Shown piece after piece: positions 42,589-52,022 of a DNA stretch of 64,000 bases (its first letter is position 1; each line of letters starts with the position of its first letter). This DNA is from CAYUPI01 sp964446585 (GTDB taxonomy: Bacteria > Verrucomicrobiota > Verrucomicrobiia > Limisphaerales > UBA8199). Below the pieces are notes generated by a model, which had not been told where the DNA came from, did no database searches, and was given only the letters and a program-made list of their open reading frames with translations. The position numbers and the translations under genes were made by a program. Location: the NCBI GenBank assembly GCA_964446585.1, contig CAYUPI010000030.1, forward strand, positions 1 through 64,000, in the 5' to 3' direction.

Positions 42589-43527
42589 TCACGGCGGCAC
42601 AGGGTTTTCGGCGTCATCTACTGCCCTCAGGATCCGCAATTCAATGCTCGATTTGCCGGGCCTTCGCTCGGCAGGCAAGCAGCGGACGCGGTTCTTGAGT
42701 GAGTTGCTCGTGCGATCCTTGATTCGCCACTGGCCGGGAGTCACCCCGAAGCGATTCTTGAACATCAGATTGAACAAACTCACAGACTGATACCCGCTCT
42801 CCAGGGCAACGTCCAATACCTTCATCTGGCTTGCAGCCAACAATTCCCGTGCCCGGACCATGCGCAATTCAGTTTTCCGGTCTCGAAAACTCATGCCGCC
42901 GACCTCGTGGAAAACGCGGCTCAGATGTCGCGGCGTGCAAAGCGTCCGCTCGGCCAGCTCGCGAGCACTGAGGCCGAGCAATTCAGACGCTGACGTTTGC
43001 TCGAGAAATCTCCGCAGGCGTTCTTTTGTGTCGGGCGGCCCATTCACACCGCGCGAGCCCTGTGGCAACTCGGTACGGAAAAGCTGAACGAAAAACTGGA
43101 GCAACTGCACCCGGAACGGCAAGGAGTCCCATCCCCGATGAACGAGGAGTTCGCTGAACCCGGTTGCCTGTTGGGTTGTTGGCGCGAAAAAACGGCCGAA
43201 TGGTTCTTTTGGGGCAGCCGCCGTTTCAAAAAAGTGTTGCTCGGACAACGTGATCAGCCCCGTCAACCGTTTAATGTCCACACGGAAAAAGTGAAGCGAC
43301 ACGGTGCTTAAGTGGCTTGCCCGAATTGCGCCCTCCGTTTGGCGGGCGAGCACCAGAATCGACCCGGGAGCTAACTCTTTATTCAGTCGAGTACTTAGCC
43401 AATACGCGTCGCCATCTCTGACATGAATGACGGACCAACCTGGCATCCGCGGGGCCCATTCGCTGCCGGGGGACAATGAAACCTCTCTCAGAACTAAATG
43501 CGGTTCATACAGGTCCAATTTCGCCAT
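42589..43527 (-). CDS. AraC family transcriptional regulator
   Basis: 312 residues. The C-terminal DNA-binding half shows the two helix-turn-helix units: LGLSARELAERTLCTPRHLSRVFHE and MKVLDVALESGYQSVSLFNLMFKNRFGVTPGQWR (by position). The N-terminal 170 residues form the ligand or cupin-like part (PGWSVIHVRDGDAYWLS). A tail of about 35 residues follows the second motif. It is divergent from the two-partner secretion genes, so it may control them; the spacing to a likely tpsB start (43562 or further in) leaves room for an operator. The effector is not known. Confidence 0.9.
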   Translation of the reverse strand: MAKLDLYEPHLVLREVSLSPGSEWAPRMPGWSVIHVRDGDAYWLSTRLNKELAPGSILVLARQTEGAIRASHLSTVSLHFFRVDIKRLTGLITLSEQHFFETAAAPKEPFGRFFAPTTQQATGFSELLVHRGWDSLPFRVQLLQFFVQLFRTELPQGSRGVNGPPDTKERLRRFLEQTSASELLGLSARELAERTLCTPRHLSRVFHEVGGMSFRDRKTELRMVRARELLAASQMKVLDVALESGYQSVSLFNLMFKNRFGVTPGQWRIKDRTSNSLKNRVRCLPAERRPGKSSIELRILRAVDDAENPVPP

Positions 43528-43561
43528 TGGTTAGAACTTAGAACTGGCGCATCACGAATCC

Positions 43562-46126
43562 GTGGCGAGTTTGAAACAACTATGTGAACAGCGGCACGTG
43601 AGGCCGTATGAATTTCAGCCAGGTACTCACGGCGAGATCTCCGACTCACCTTTTCCGCCGTCACCGTCTCCGCGGCTTTCGTTTGCAGTTTGTCACAATT
43701 CCGACAGAAAACCGTCACGGCGCTGGTTCACCCTGCCGCCGGGTCGAGTTGAGCGACGCCTGATTCCGCGGCTCGGAGCTGGCTCGCCGGCAGGCGGCTC
43801 TTACGTGGATGGCCATCAGCATCATGGCGGTTTTTCAATAGTCCGGAGACGGGCGCATCGGTGCGTTTTGTCTTTCCACGGGAGTGCGCTTCCAATTTGG
43901 CGCAACCCAGCTTTGGCTTTCCCGCTCGTGGCGTTGGTCTCACTACCCGCTTCTGTGGCGCTGCCGGCAGCGTCGCTCGACTCGCTCGTCGCCACCAACA
44001 GTAATCCGACCTTCGTCGTCCGCGCCTACGAAGTTTTGGGGCGCCCCAGGCTCCCGCCCGAAATTCTAACGTCGCTGTTTTCCAAGTACACCGGGACCAA
44101 CGTCAGTCTGACGGACATCGTCAAAGCTGCGGCGGAGGTCCAGAGGGAATACCAGAACCGAGGAGGTTCTAACGTGTGCGTGGCGGTAGCCGAGCGGCAA
44201 ATCACAAACGGCGTAGTCGCGCTGACAGTTTTCAACGGGCGTGTGCCGCAGATTCTGGTGTCGGGGCGGCGCTATCCGCTCCCTGAGGGCGCTGCCGCGA
44301 CTGCCGCCGCGAAAGCACCTCCGGCCAGCAGTGAAACGCCCGCCCAAACCAAGCCCTCCCCTCGATTCAGCGTGCGCTCCTACGCAATTGCCGGAAACTC
44401 CCAGCTCTCCATAGAAACTTTGACGTCGATTTTCTCAAAATATACCGGAACCAACATCGGCGTCAGCGAAATCATCAAAGCCGCGTCTGAGCTCCAGATG
44501 GAATATCGCGATCGAGGTTACCCAACGGTCAGCGTCACGGTTCCGCCGCAGCAAATTACCAATGAAATCGTGCAGATTCGGGTCTTTGAGGGACTCCTTT
44601 CGGGAATCACAGTGAGCGGAAACCGTTTCTTCAGCTCGAATAACGTGATGAGGGCATTGCCTAGCCTGCAAACGAATACCATCCTCAATGGCCCGGTTTT
44701 CCAGGCTGAACTCGACCGCGCCAACGCCAACCAGGACCGGCAGATTTATCCCCAAATCGAGCCGGGTCTGGAAACCAACACCACTTTGCTCGACCTCAAG
44801 GTCAAAGACCGGCTTCCACTGCATGCCAAGCTCGAGCTCAACAACCAAAACTCGCCCGGCACGCCGGACCTGCGCCTCAACAGTTCCACCGTGTTCAATA
44901 ACCTCTGGCAATTCGAACACTCCGTCGGAATCCAATACAGTTTCTCGCCCGAAGCATACAAAGCCGGCGACGAATGGAATTTCTACGACCGTCCGTTGGT
45001 GGCCAATTACAGCGCATTCTATCGCCTGCCGCTGGGCAGCCCAGAATCCCTGGCGGATACGCTAGCAACAACTGGGGCCTTTGGCTACAACGAAGCAACG
45101 CGCAAGTTCACACTCCCGGCAGCTTCCGGCCAACCGGAGCTAAACTTCTATGGCAGCCGTTCGACGATTGATACGAGCCTGCTGACGACGTTCAACCAAA
45201 TCCTTTACAGCACAAACGGCAATTCACTGGAGCGAAAGGACGTGCAGAACGACTTGACGATCAATCAAAATCTTGGGACCAGATTCAGCGTCCCGTTCGC
45301 AGTCGAGGGCAATTTTCGCTCCAGCTTGTCCGGCGGCCTCGATTATAAGACCTACGACTTGGAGAGCCACAAAACGAACATTTTCACGCTCACCAGCGTC
45401 GTCATCGATGACACGAGCAACCCGGGCCATCCGGTCACGAACATCAATGTCTCGGTCGTCAATTCGCCCGTCCCCTCGAATGGCGTCACGCACACGCACA
45501 TGGACTATTTGCCGCTGGCGCTCCGTTACGATGGGAGCGCGCGCGACGCGCTGGGATTCACCACGTTCGGCGTAGGGCTCAGCCTCAATGCCTGGTATTC
45601 GGGTGGCTTGAGCAACCTCCACAAAGCCACCAGCTCTTCGAGGGGGTCAGGGGGTTGGTTCATCGTTAATCCAAGCCTATCCCGCGACTTTATAGTTCAT
45701 ACGAACTGGACGTTGACGCTTCGAGCTGATGGCCAGTGGGCCAGCGAGCCGCTGCCGAGCAACGAACAATTCGGCGCTGGCGGGGTTGCGAGCGTCCGGG
45801 GCTATCACGAGGGCGAAGTTTTTGGCGACACGGGTTGGCGAGTGGGTTTCGAGCAGAAAACGCCCGGGCACGTCGTTGGGATGGTCGGGCGCAAGCAGCC
45901 ACTTACAATCCGAGGATCTGTGTTCATGGATTATGCGGAGACGTATCTGCTGGATCCGCATGGACGGCCCGACCGGGTTCCGCTCTGGGGGACCGGCTTC
46001 GGTTTGGTAGCAGCGGTCGGTTTCAACTGGGAGGCGCGGTTCCTGTTCTCCTGGCCGCTGGAGAGCACTCTTTCGACCGAGGCTGGCGAGCCTCGTTTTA
46101 ATTTCTCGCTCACGGGTCAATTTTAG
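43562..46126 (+). CDS. Two-partner secretion outer-membrane transporter (TpsB), three POTRA-like units
   Basis: Up to 854 residues from a GTG at 43562; the first 100 or so residues are low-quality and the real start is uncertain. A hydrophobic export segment lies at about 117-135 (LAFPLVALVSLPASVALPA). Two homologous POTRA units follow: about 149-235 (FVVRAYEVLG, SLFSKYTGTNVSLTDIVKAA) and about 268-355 (FSVRSYAIAGN, SIFSKYTGTNIGVSEIIKAA), joined by an Ala/Pro linker. A third POTRA-type unit (about 355-420) leads to a 16-strand barrel typical of FhaC/ShlB. FhaC has two POTRAs, so the first looks like a duplication. It would export the adjacent TpsA protein. Confidence 0.9.
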   Translation: MASLKQLCEQRHVRPYEFQPGTHGEISDSPFPPSPSPRLSFAVCHNSDRKPSRRWFTLPPGRVERRLIPRLGAGSPAGGSYVDGHQHHGGFSIVRRRAHRCVLSFHGSALPIWRNPALAFPLVALVSLPASVALPAASLDSLVATNSNPTFVVRAYEVLGRPRLPPEILTSLFSKYTGTNVSLTDIVKAAAEVQREYQNRGGSNVCVAVAERQITNGVVALTVFNGRVPQILVSGRRYPLPEGAAATAAAKAPPASSETPAQTKPSPRFSVRSYAIAGNSQLSIETLTSIFSKYTGTNIGVSEIIKAASELQMEYRDRGYPTVSVTVPPQQITNEIVQIRVFEGLLSGITVSGNRFFSSNNVMRALPSLQTNTILNGPVFQAELDRANANQDRQIYPQIEPGLETNTTLLDLKVKDRLPLHAKLELNNQNSPGTPDLRLNSSTVFNNLWQFEHSVGIQYSFSPEAYKAGDEWNFYDRPLVANYSAFYRLPLGSPESLADTLATTGAFGYNEATRKFTLPAASGQPELNFYGSRSTIDTSLLTTFNQILYSTNGNSLERKDVQNDLTINQNLGTRFSVPFAVEGNFRSSLSGGLDYKTYDLESHKTNIFTLTSVVIDDTSNPGHPVTNINVSVVNSPVPSNGVTHTHMDYLPLALRYDGSARDALGFTTFGVGLSLNAWYSGGLSNLHKATSSSRGSGGWFIVNPSLSRDFIVHTNWTLTLRADGQWASEPLPSNEQFGAGGVASVRGYHEGEVFGDTGWRVGFEQKTPGHVVGMVGRKQPLTIRGSVFMDYAETYLLDPHGRPDRVPLWGTGFGLVAAVGFNWEARFLFSWPLESTLSTEAGEPRFNFSLTGQF

Positions 46127-46198
46127 ACTTTCACTCAAATGTAACAGCTACTCCCTTTACCGATTCAGCCCGCAGCCTATGATTAAAAGGGTCCGAAT

Positions 46199-49100
46199 AT
46201 GATGAAGCGCCCATCTGATGACGGCCTCTGCTGGGAGACAGACAAAGGCATTGTCTCTGAGCCACGGCGGGCAGGGCGCACTGTCCCCGGCGCGCCGGGC
46301 CGCGGTCAGCTTGATGCGACGGCGCGCTGGGGACAGCGCGCCCTACCATCATCGTCGAGTTCTGGGTTCGATTGCGCGAGTCATTCGGGGACTCTTCTCC
46401 CACCAGCCATATTCTGCCTGCTGTTCGCTTGCCTAGCTGTTCCAGCACGGGCAAATCCTGTCGGGGCGACTGTCGTAAAGGGCACCGCGACGAGCAACTC
46501 TTCGGGGCCGCAACTGACCATCCAAACTTCCGATCGCGCTTTCATCAATTGGCAAACTTTCAACATCGCCGTTGGTGAAACGACAACATTCGTCCAGCCT
46601 TCGCCCAGCTCGCTGGTCTGGAACCAGATTAATGACGCGAATCCGTCGCAAATTCTCGGCAACCTGAACGCCAATGGTTATGTCGTCCTTCAAAACCAGT
46701 CCGGGTTTTACATCGGCGGCCAGGCGGTGATTACAGCTCACGGATTGCTCATGACCACGGCGCCAATTCCCATGCCCGATTTAGCGAACGGCAGTGCCTG
46801 GCAGTTCAGCGCGCCGCCGCCCACCGCCAGCATCGTCAACTACGGCCAAATTGCGTTGGATAAAGGCGGCTCTGTTTTCCTGATCGCGCATGACATTCAG
46901 AACAACGGCACAATCTCAGCGCCCGGCGGCAAAATCGGTCTTTACGCCGGAAAGGATGTGCTGGTCTCAGAACGCCCGGACGGTCGCGGACTCAGCGCGC
47001 GGGTTACTCTGCCGGATGGCTCGATAAACAATAGCGGCCAGATAACTGCTGATGGCGGCATTATCGCGATGCACGCCCAGGTGGTGAACCAGGGCGGACT
47101 GGTTCAGGCCAACTCGGCACGAGAGGTCAACGGGGTCATCGAGTTGGTGGCCAGGGACAGCCTCAATCTCGGCCCCAACTCGGTCATTTCGGCCAAGGGT
47201 GATTCATCGGGAACCAGTCCGGGAGGATTTGTGATTTTGAAATCGGACCATACACTGGCAGACACTCCGACATCTGCGATCACAGTTTCGGGGGGAACAG
47301 CCGGTGGCGCTGATGGAATCGTCGAAATCTTCGGCCAGGGAGCCACCGCGAGCACAATCCAATCATCCATTGATGGAACTTCGGCGGCGCAGTTCTCCTC
47401 CGGGAACCATATGCTGCTGAACGCCAACGACCTCTCCCTATCGATCGGCCCGACGACCGCCGCGGCACCGAATCCCAATTTTAGTCTGGGCGATCTGTCA
47501 GGCTATTCAAAAGTCGCCCTGTTCGCGAACGGCAACATCACGTTGAAGTCAACGTGGACCCTGCCCGCCAGTCAGGATCCTCTGGCCTTGGTGGAATTGG
47601 AGGCGGGCAGCAGCATGCTGTTCAACAATAACGCCGGCATCAAAGGCGTCCTCACCGACTCGACCGGAACGATCCAGGCCAAAAGCTTCTGGAACGTGAG
47701 CCTAGGCGCCGGCACGAAGCTGGGCGGGTCCGCCCCAAATCCCAGCGATAGCACTCTTATAAATGGTCTGCAGCGGCTGGACGGCATTTATCTCGACGGC
47801 AACTCGTCCATCCAAACTCTCAATGGAGATATCAGCCTGTGGGCGGCCAATGAAATCATCGTCAACCCCGGCGATCCCTATCCTGAAAGCACCGGGGCAG
47901 TCGGCAATAACGGCATTCGAACGCTCAGGGGCGGCAATATTGAAGTCACGGCTGAGTACGGTCGTGTGAACAGTGGTGGCAATGTCAACGGGTACACGTT
48001 CGGCCAAAACGCCCCACCCTATTACAAAGTTTCAAACAACCTCGGCGGCATCAGCACGGCGGCCGGGGGTGATGTTCGAATTACCGCGGGCGGCGATGTC
48101 ACCAGCTTCCTTCCTGTCCAGAACAAATATAACGATGCTCAGCAGGACGCGGGCTCGGGCGCCTTTGGATTGCAGCCGGGCAATGTCACGATAGTCGCAG
48201 GCGGGAATATCTCGGGTCATTACGTGCTGGGCAACGGCATCGGAACTATCACCGCCGGCGGAAACATCGGCCAACCCACCCAAAGCGGCAGCTTCGCTTT
48301 GAGCCTGATCGACGGGAACTGGAGCATTTACGCGCCAGACGGGAGTATTTATTTGCAGGACGCGCGCAATCCCAGCGGCATTTTCAACGACAAGGGCGGC
48401 GGTGTGGGCGCTTATGTCGGCTATCATCTCTTCGATTACAGCCCGAGCTCTTCGCTTCTGCTGAACGCTGGCAATCTCGTTGAGATTACCGGGGCGGGCG
48501 CGCCGCACACGCCTCCTTCCGCTGGTGTTGCGATTCCGTTCCTTTTTCCACCGACGCTCGAAGTGGTCGCGGGCGCGGGCGGGTTCGTGCTGAATACCGA
48601 TGTAATCCTGTTCCCCTCATCCTCAGGCAATCTGCGGATCACCTCGGCGGGCAATTTTCAAAGTTCGCCGGACAACACCTTCACCTTGTCCATGTCGGAC
48701 AGCGCCAGCAAACAATGGGATCCCTCACCACCGGCCAGCACCTTCGGCAGTTTCCTCCCGACCGATCGCGCCCCCAGCACGCTTGAAATCGGGAACCCTG
48801 ATCCTGTGCAAATCTCGGTTTCCGGCAACATGAATAATATTCGCTTGTACACGACCAAGGCAACCCACATCACCGTCGGAGGCGATATGTACAATTCCGG
48901 GTTGCTCGGGCAGAACCTCAATGCGAGTGACGTGACTTCCATCAATGTGGCCGGCAAAATTTATTATCCGCCGATTTACACATTCACCACCCTTGCCCAG
49001 GCAATCGTCGGCGCCGATCCGCTGAATCCATCGGCCTGGGACTCCATTTTCGCTCTGTTGGTCGATCCGGTTTTGACCGCGCAGTTCCAGGTTCCAGCGA

Positions 49101-50686
49101 ACGCCACAGTGAAAGAGATGATTGCCGACGCAGCCCTGCTGAAGGTCTTTCAAAGCGCGGTTCCCAATCCGGGCTTCATCTATGATCCGGCCACATTGCA
49201 ACTGGGGTTTCAATATCAGATGAGCGACATCGCTCACAGTCACTTGAACGGCTCCAAAGGCCCTCTTGAAATTATTTCCCTCGATCAGTTTGGCCACCCG
49301 GAGATTCGGCTTGGGCAGGCAAACCTCGGCCAGGACCCGACGAAATACTATTTCGCCACCACACCGGTGAGCTTTGTTCCTTTCGGAAAGGTTAACGATT
49401 TATACAACTCAAGCCTCCAGTCGGCCAAAGATGTAAATCATCTCTCTCCGGGATTCCAAATCGGCGGGCCGGGCCGGCTCGAGATCACCGCCGCATCGAT
49501 GAACCTGGGCAGTAGCAGCGGCATAATCTCCTGGGGAATTGGCAACGGCTCCACTGCCGCGGGCGGCATCAACTATGCCTCGCTGGGTTCGGTGACGGAA
49601 TCCGGCGCATCCGTCGAGGTGAACGTGGCGGGAGATTTGAGCATGTTGACTTCAACGATTGCTTCGATTTACGGAGGTGATGTGATGGTGAACACCGCGG
49701 GGAAATTGGATCTCAGTCTGGGAGCGTTCTCCTTTCTTCCGCCAAATGCCGGCGCCATTTGTTACGGCATTTTTACCTCGGGCCATAGCGACGTGGAAGT
49801 CACCGCTGGCAAAGACATCAACGTGGGCAGTGCGCGGATCGCCACCTTCAATGGGGGCAATGTCTTCGTTGAGTCGCTGGACGGCAAGGTCAACGCGGGA
49901 AACGGCGCCAACTCGACGCTGACTGTACCTATCCTCTATCGCGATCCCGCCAGTGGCCAGTCCGCCTTCGGAACGATCGTCAATCCAAAGCCCTTCGGGA
50001 GTGGCATCCTGGCAATTTCGCCGACCGAGGTCTGGCAAACGCCGGGCGGCAACCTGCTGCCGGGCAACATAACCGTCGAGACTCCGCGCGGCGATATCGT
50101 TTCGACCCTGGGCGGCATTCAGCAGTTCGCGTTGAACGGAAGCATTGCCGGGGGCCCGACGATCACCCTAACTGCGGGGACGCCTCCCTCGGCGGGTTCA
50201 GCCGGCTATGCCGGCAATATCGATCTTGGTGCGGGCGGCGTAATAGGCGGCTCGATCAACATCGCTGCTCAAGGCAACGTTCGGGGCTTGATAGTTTCGC
50301 GCCAGAATTCAACGGTCAACGCGGCACAGAGTTTCAGCGGCACGGTGCTGGCTGCTGGGACGGCCAATATTTCCGCCACCGCAGGGACGATTTCCGGCAC
50401 CGTCGTCGGCATTGGCGGCGTCAACGCCTCGGGTAGCGGCGGCGTTACCGCCAGTTTATTGGGTCAAAACGTGTCGGTCGGCGGCGCCGCCGCCCAATCG
50501 ACTCTCGGCACGACTGCTGGAGCCACCGCCACCAGCCAGGCCGCAGCACAGCAGGCAACCACCGAGGCCAATCAGCAGGTCGCCAGCAACAAAACTCCGG
50601 AGGATGACGACCAGAAAAAAGCCAAAAAGCCCACGCTCACGCGGCGTGTTGGCAGAGTGACCGTTGTCTTGCCACCAAAGTCTTGA
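46199..50686 (+). CDS. Two-partner secretion exoprotein (TpsA, filamentous haemagglutinin type)
   Basis: 1495 residues, 72 bases after TpsB. A long leader (about 84 residues) ends in a signal peptide (AIFCLLFACLAVPARA). Then comes the TPS secretion domain: ANPVGATVVKGTA, INWQTFNIAVGETTTFVQPS and NILGN-type repeats (ILGNLNANGYVVLQNQSGFYIGG by position), the standard FhaB start. The rest is a beta-helix rich in GG-N-I/V-T repeats (AGGNISGHYVLG, AGGNIGQP, AGKDINVGSARIATFNGGNVFVES). The C-terminus has an Ala/Gln-rich part, then a basic tail. It should be a large secreted or surface-bound adhesin-like protein. An inverted repeat sits in the leader codons. Confidence 0.92.
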   Translation: MMKRPSDDGLCWETDKGIVSEPRRAGRTVPGAPGRGQLDATARWGQRALPSSSSSGFDCASHSGTLLPPAIFCLLFACLAVPARANPVGATVVKGTATSNSSGPQLTIQTSDRAFINWQTFNIAVGETTTFVQPSPSSLVWNQINDANPSQILGNLNANGYVVLQNQSGFYIGGQAVITAHGLLMTTAPIPMPDLANGSAWQFSAPPPTASIVNYGQIALDKGGSVFLIAHDIQNNGTISAPGGKIGLYAGKDVLVSERPDGRGLSARVTLPDGSINNSGQITADGGIIAMHAQVVNQGGLVQANSAREVNGVIELVARDSLNLGPNSVISAKGDSSGTSPGGFVILKSDHTLADTPTSAITVSGGTAGGADGIVEIFGQGATASTIQSSIDGTSAAQFSSGNHMLLNANDLSLSIGPTTAAAPNPNFSLGDLSGYSKVALFANGNITLKSTWTLPASQDPLALVELEAGSSMLFNNNAGIKGVLTDSTGTIQAKSFWNVSLGAGTKLGGSAPNPSDSTLINGLQRLDGIYLDGNSSIQTLNGDISLWAANEIIVNPGDPYPESTGAVGNNGIRTLRGGNIEVTAEYGRVNSGGNVNGYTFGQNAPPYYKVSNNLGGISTAAGGDVRITAGGDVTSFLPVQNKYNDAQQDAGSGAFGLQPGNVTIVAGGNISGHYVLGNGIGTITAGGNIGQPTQSGSFALSLIDGNWSIYAPDGSIYLQDARNPSGIFNDKGGGVGAYVGYHLFDYSPSSSLLLNAGNLVEITGAGAPHTPPSAGVAIPFLFPPTLEVVAGAGGFVLNTDVILFPSSSGNLRITSAGNFQSSPDNTFTLSMSDSASKQWDPSPPASTFGSFLPTDRAPSTLEIGNPDPVQISVSGNMNNIRLYTTKATHITVGGDMYNSGLLGQNLNASDVTSINVAGKIYYPPIYTFTTLAQAIVGADPLNPSAWDSIFALLVDPVLTAQFQVPANATVKEMIADAALLKVFQSAVPNPGFIYDPATLQLGFQYQMSDIAHSHLNGSKGPLEIISLDQFGHPEIRLGQANLGQDPTKYYFATTPVSFVPFGKVNDLYNSSLQSAKDVNHLSPGFQIGGPGRLEITAASMNLGSSSGIISWGIGNGSTAAGGINYASLGSVTESGASVEVNVAGDLSMLTSTIASIYGGDVMVNTAGKLDLSLGAFSFLPPNAGAICYGIFTSGHSDVEVTAGKDINVGSARIATFNGGNVFVESLDGKVNAGNGANSTLTVPILYRDPASGQSAFGTIVNPKPFGSGILAISPTEVWQTPGGNLLPGNITVETPRGDIVSTLGGIQQFALNGSIAGGPTITLTAGTPPSAGSAGYAGNIDLGAGGVIGGSINIAAQGNVRGLIVSRQNSTVNAAQSFSGTVLAAGTANISATAGTISGTVVGIGGVNASGSGGVTASLLGQNVSVGGAAAQSTLGTTAGATATSQAAAQQATTEANQQVASNKTPEDDDQKKAKKPTLTRRVGRVTVVLPPKS
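46274..46343. repeat. 23-bp inverted repeat inside the TpsA leader
   Basis: Arms 46274-46296 and 46321-46343 match at 21 of 23 positions and are separated by 24 bases. The element lies 75-145 bases after the first TpsA start codon (46199) and before the signal peptide codons. It forms a very stable G+C-rich hairpin and looks like an intergenic repeat captured by the leader. No internal ATG, GTG or TTG follows it in frame before the signal peptide, so the leader appears to be translated. Confidence 0.6.
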
Positions 50687-50730
50687 CCACTGGCGACCAG
50701 CCTTAGGCTCCAGCTTTACTCAAGGTGGAG

Positions 50731-51450
50731 TTAGACGCGGCTGGCGTAGTTGGCGCTCGAAAGCAGATAAAAGCCCGCCAGCAGGCGCGTCGTCAGGCCA
50801 AGGCAAATGCCAAAGATGGCGTGGGCTGAGATCGTGACCGCAACGAAGCGAGGGTTCACTGGAATCTGAAAAATCTGCGGATAAGGCGTCAGGAGCATTC
50901 CAAGTTCGAGCGCGAGCGCCATCACCACGGCCCAGGCCCAATGCCGGCGCGTGGGGTTGCCTATCATGGCGACGTACATCACTCCGAAGGTCGCGCCATT
51001 GCTGAAATGATAAATCCAGCCCAGGACCTGCGCCGTCAGTGAATAGCTGCTTTGTTCAATAGGCTGGCCGAGAATCATGGCGCCGAATCGAGGAAAGACT
51101 TTGAACAGTTTCATCGGTGGCACGACTGAGGCGATACCCCATTCCTTAGCGAATACGAACGGGAGCCGGAACACATCATAGGCGGCGGCGGCAAGGAGGC
51201 CGGCCGTCAGACCAACCAGGACGGCCCTGAAGAGCCGGCCGTCTCCGCGCTGCCGGTCGAGCAAAGCGACAAACAGCAGCGCGAACATCGCAGGAAGCAA
51301 AATGAATGGCGTGAAGATCCGCATCGGGCATAGGCCGTAGAAGTCGAACAGCAGGCAAGCGATGGACGAAGCCGATAGCAGGAAAACCAGCCACCGCCCT
51401 CCAACGGTCCAGCGCGATGCCGCGATTTTCTCAGCAATGTTTTGGGCCAT
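50731..51450 (-). CDS. Polytopic membrane protein of unknown function
   Basis: About 239 residues from the ATG at 51450 (an ATG at 51471 adds seven). It has about seven hydrophobic segments (WLVFLLSASSIACLLFDFYG, IFTPFILLPAMFALLFVALL, AVLVGLTAGLLAAAAYDVF, ATFGVMYVAMIG, WAVVMALALELGMLLTPYP, ISAHAIFGICLGLTTRLLAGF). The GWIYHFSNGATFG motif is similar to proteins seen near heavy-metal genes in related bacteria, but the role is unknown. It is convergent with TpsA and divergent from the small gene at 51539, which begins the metal neighbourhood. Confidence 0.7.
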   Translation of the reverse strand: MAQNIAEKIAASRWTVGGRWLVFLLSASSIACLLFDFYGLCPMRIFTPFILLPAMFALLFVALLDRQRGDGRLFRAVLVGLTAGLLAAAAYDVFRLPFVFAKEWGIASVVPPMKLFKVFPRFGAMILGQPIEQSSYSLTAQVLGWIYHFSNGATFGVMYVAMIGNPTRRHWAWAVVMALALELGMLLTPYPQIFQIPVNPRFVAVTISAHAIFGICLGLTTRLLAGFYLLSSANYASRV

Positions 51451-51538
51451 GTCGCTTACTAGCAAAAGCATGCCGGTTTTGGCGACTCATTTCGGGCACG
51501 ACACTTGACACATCTGAATCCACGCCTAGGATACAAGC

Positions 51539-51919
51539 GTGCCCGCTCACTTGCCCAGGTTTCTAATTGCCCTGGCCCTTGCCAGTTCGATTGGCTTGCA
51601 CTGGACGGTTCTGCAGGTCGCAGCATGGGCGGGCATGATCGTTAGCTACTCCCAGGAAGCGCCCTTTGGCGAAGCGGTCGTGAAAACTTTTGACGGACAA
51701 CATCCGTGCACCCTTTGCAAGCAAATTGCCAAGGGCAAGCAGTCTGAGAAAAAGTCTGAATTCAAGTTCGAGGTAAAGAAGTTGGAATTTCCGTTTGCGC
51801 GGGTTGCGTTCAGCTTCAGTGCCCCGACCTCTTTTCGGGAACTGAGGGCGGGGGATGAGCAGGCGGATCTGCTGACTCATTCTCCTCCGTCGCCTCCTCC
51901 TCGAAGTCTTCTCTCATAA
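51539..51919 (+). CDS. Small exported protein with HPCTLCKQI motif
   Basis: 126 residues from a GTG at 51539. An N-terminal hydrophobic segment (FLIALALASSIGLHWTVLQVAAWAGMI) acts as a signal or anchor. It is followed by DGQHPCTLCKQIAKGK, where a CxxC and His suggest metal binding, then a Lys-rich coiled part. Proteins like this, with an HPCxLC core after one membrane segment, are often seen in copper or heavy-metal loci of Verrucomicrobiota and Bacteroidota, which fits the neighbours here. Direct proof of metal binding is not visible. Confidence 0.65.
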   Translation: MPAHLPRFLIALALASSIGLHWTVLQVAAWAGMIVSYSQEAPFGEAVVKTFDGQHPCTLCKQIAKGKQSEKKSEFKFEVKKLEFPFARVAFSFSAPTSFRELRAGDEQADLLTHSPPSPPPRSLLS

Positions 51920-51979
51920 TCCTGCTGTTCTCCAACCCCGAAAACGTTTGGGGCTGGAGTGATTCTTTTTCCCTTAACC

Positions 51980-52006
51980 TGAGGCGCCACTGTGTGGTCA
52001 GCCTCA
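51980..52006. promoter_or_regulatory. Nested hairpin in the leader of the barrel-protein gene
   Basis: TGAGGC at 51980-51985 pairs with GCCTCA at 52001-52006, and inside it GCCAC pairs with GTGG around a short loop. The structure ends 16 bases before the GTG start at 52023, where the ribosome would bind. It could be an attenuator, a leader control element or the end of the preceding gene. No classical T tract follows. Confidence 0.3.
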
Positions 52007-52022
52007 AGAGATTTCCAAGTTT

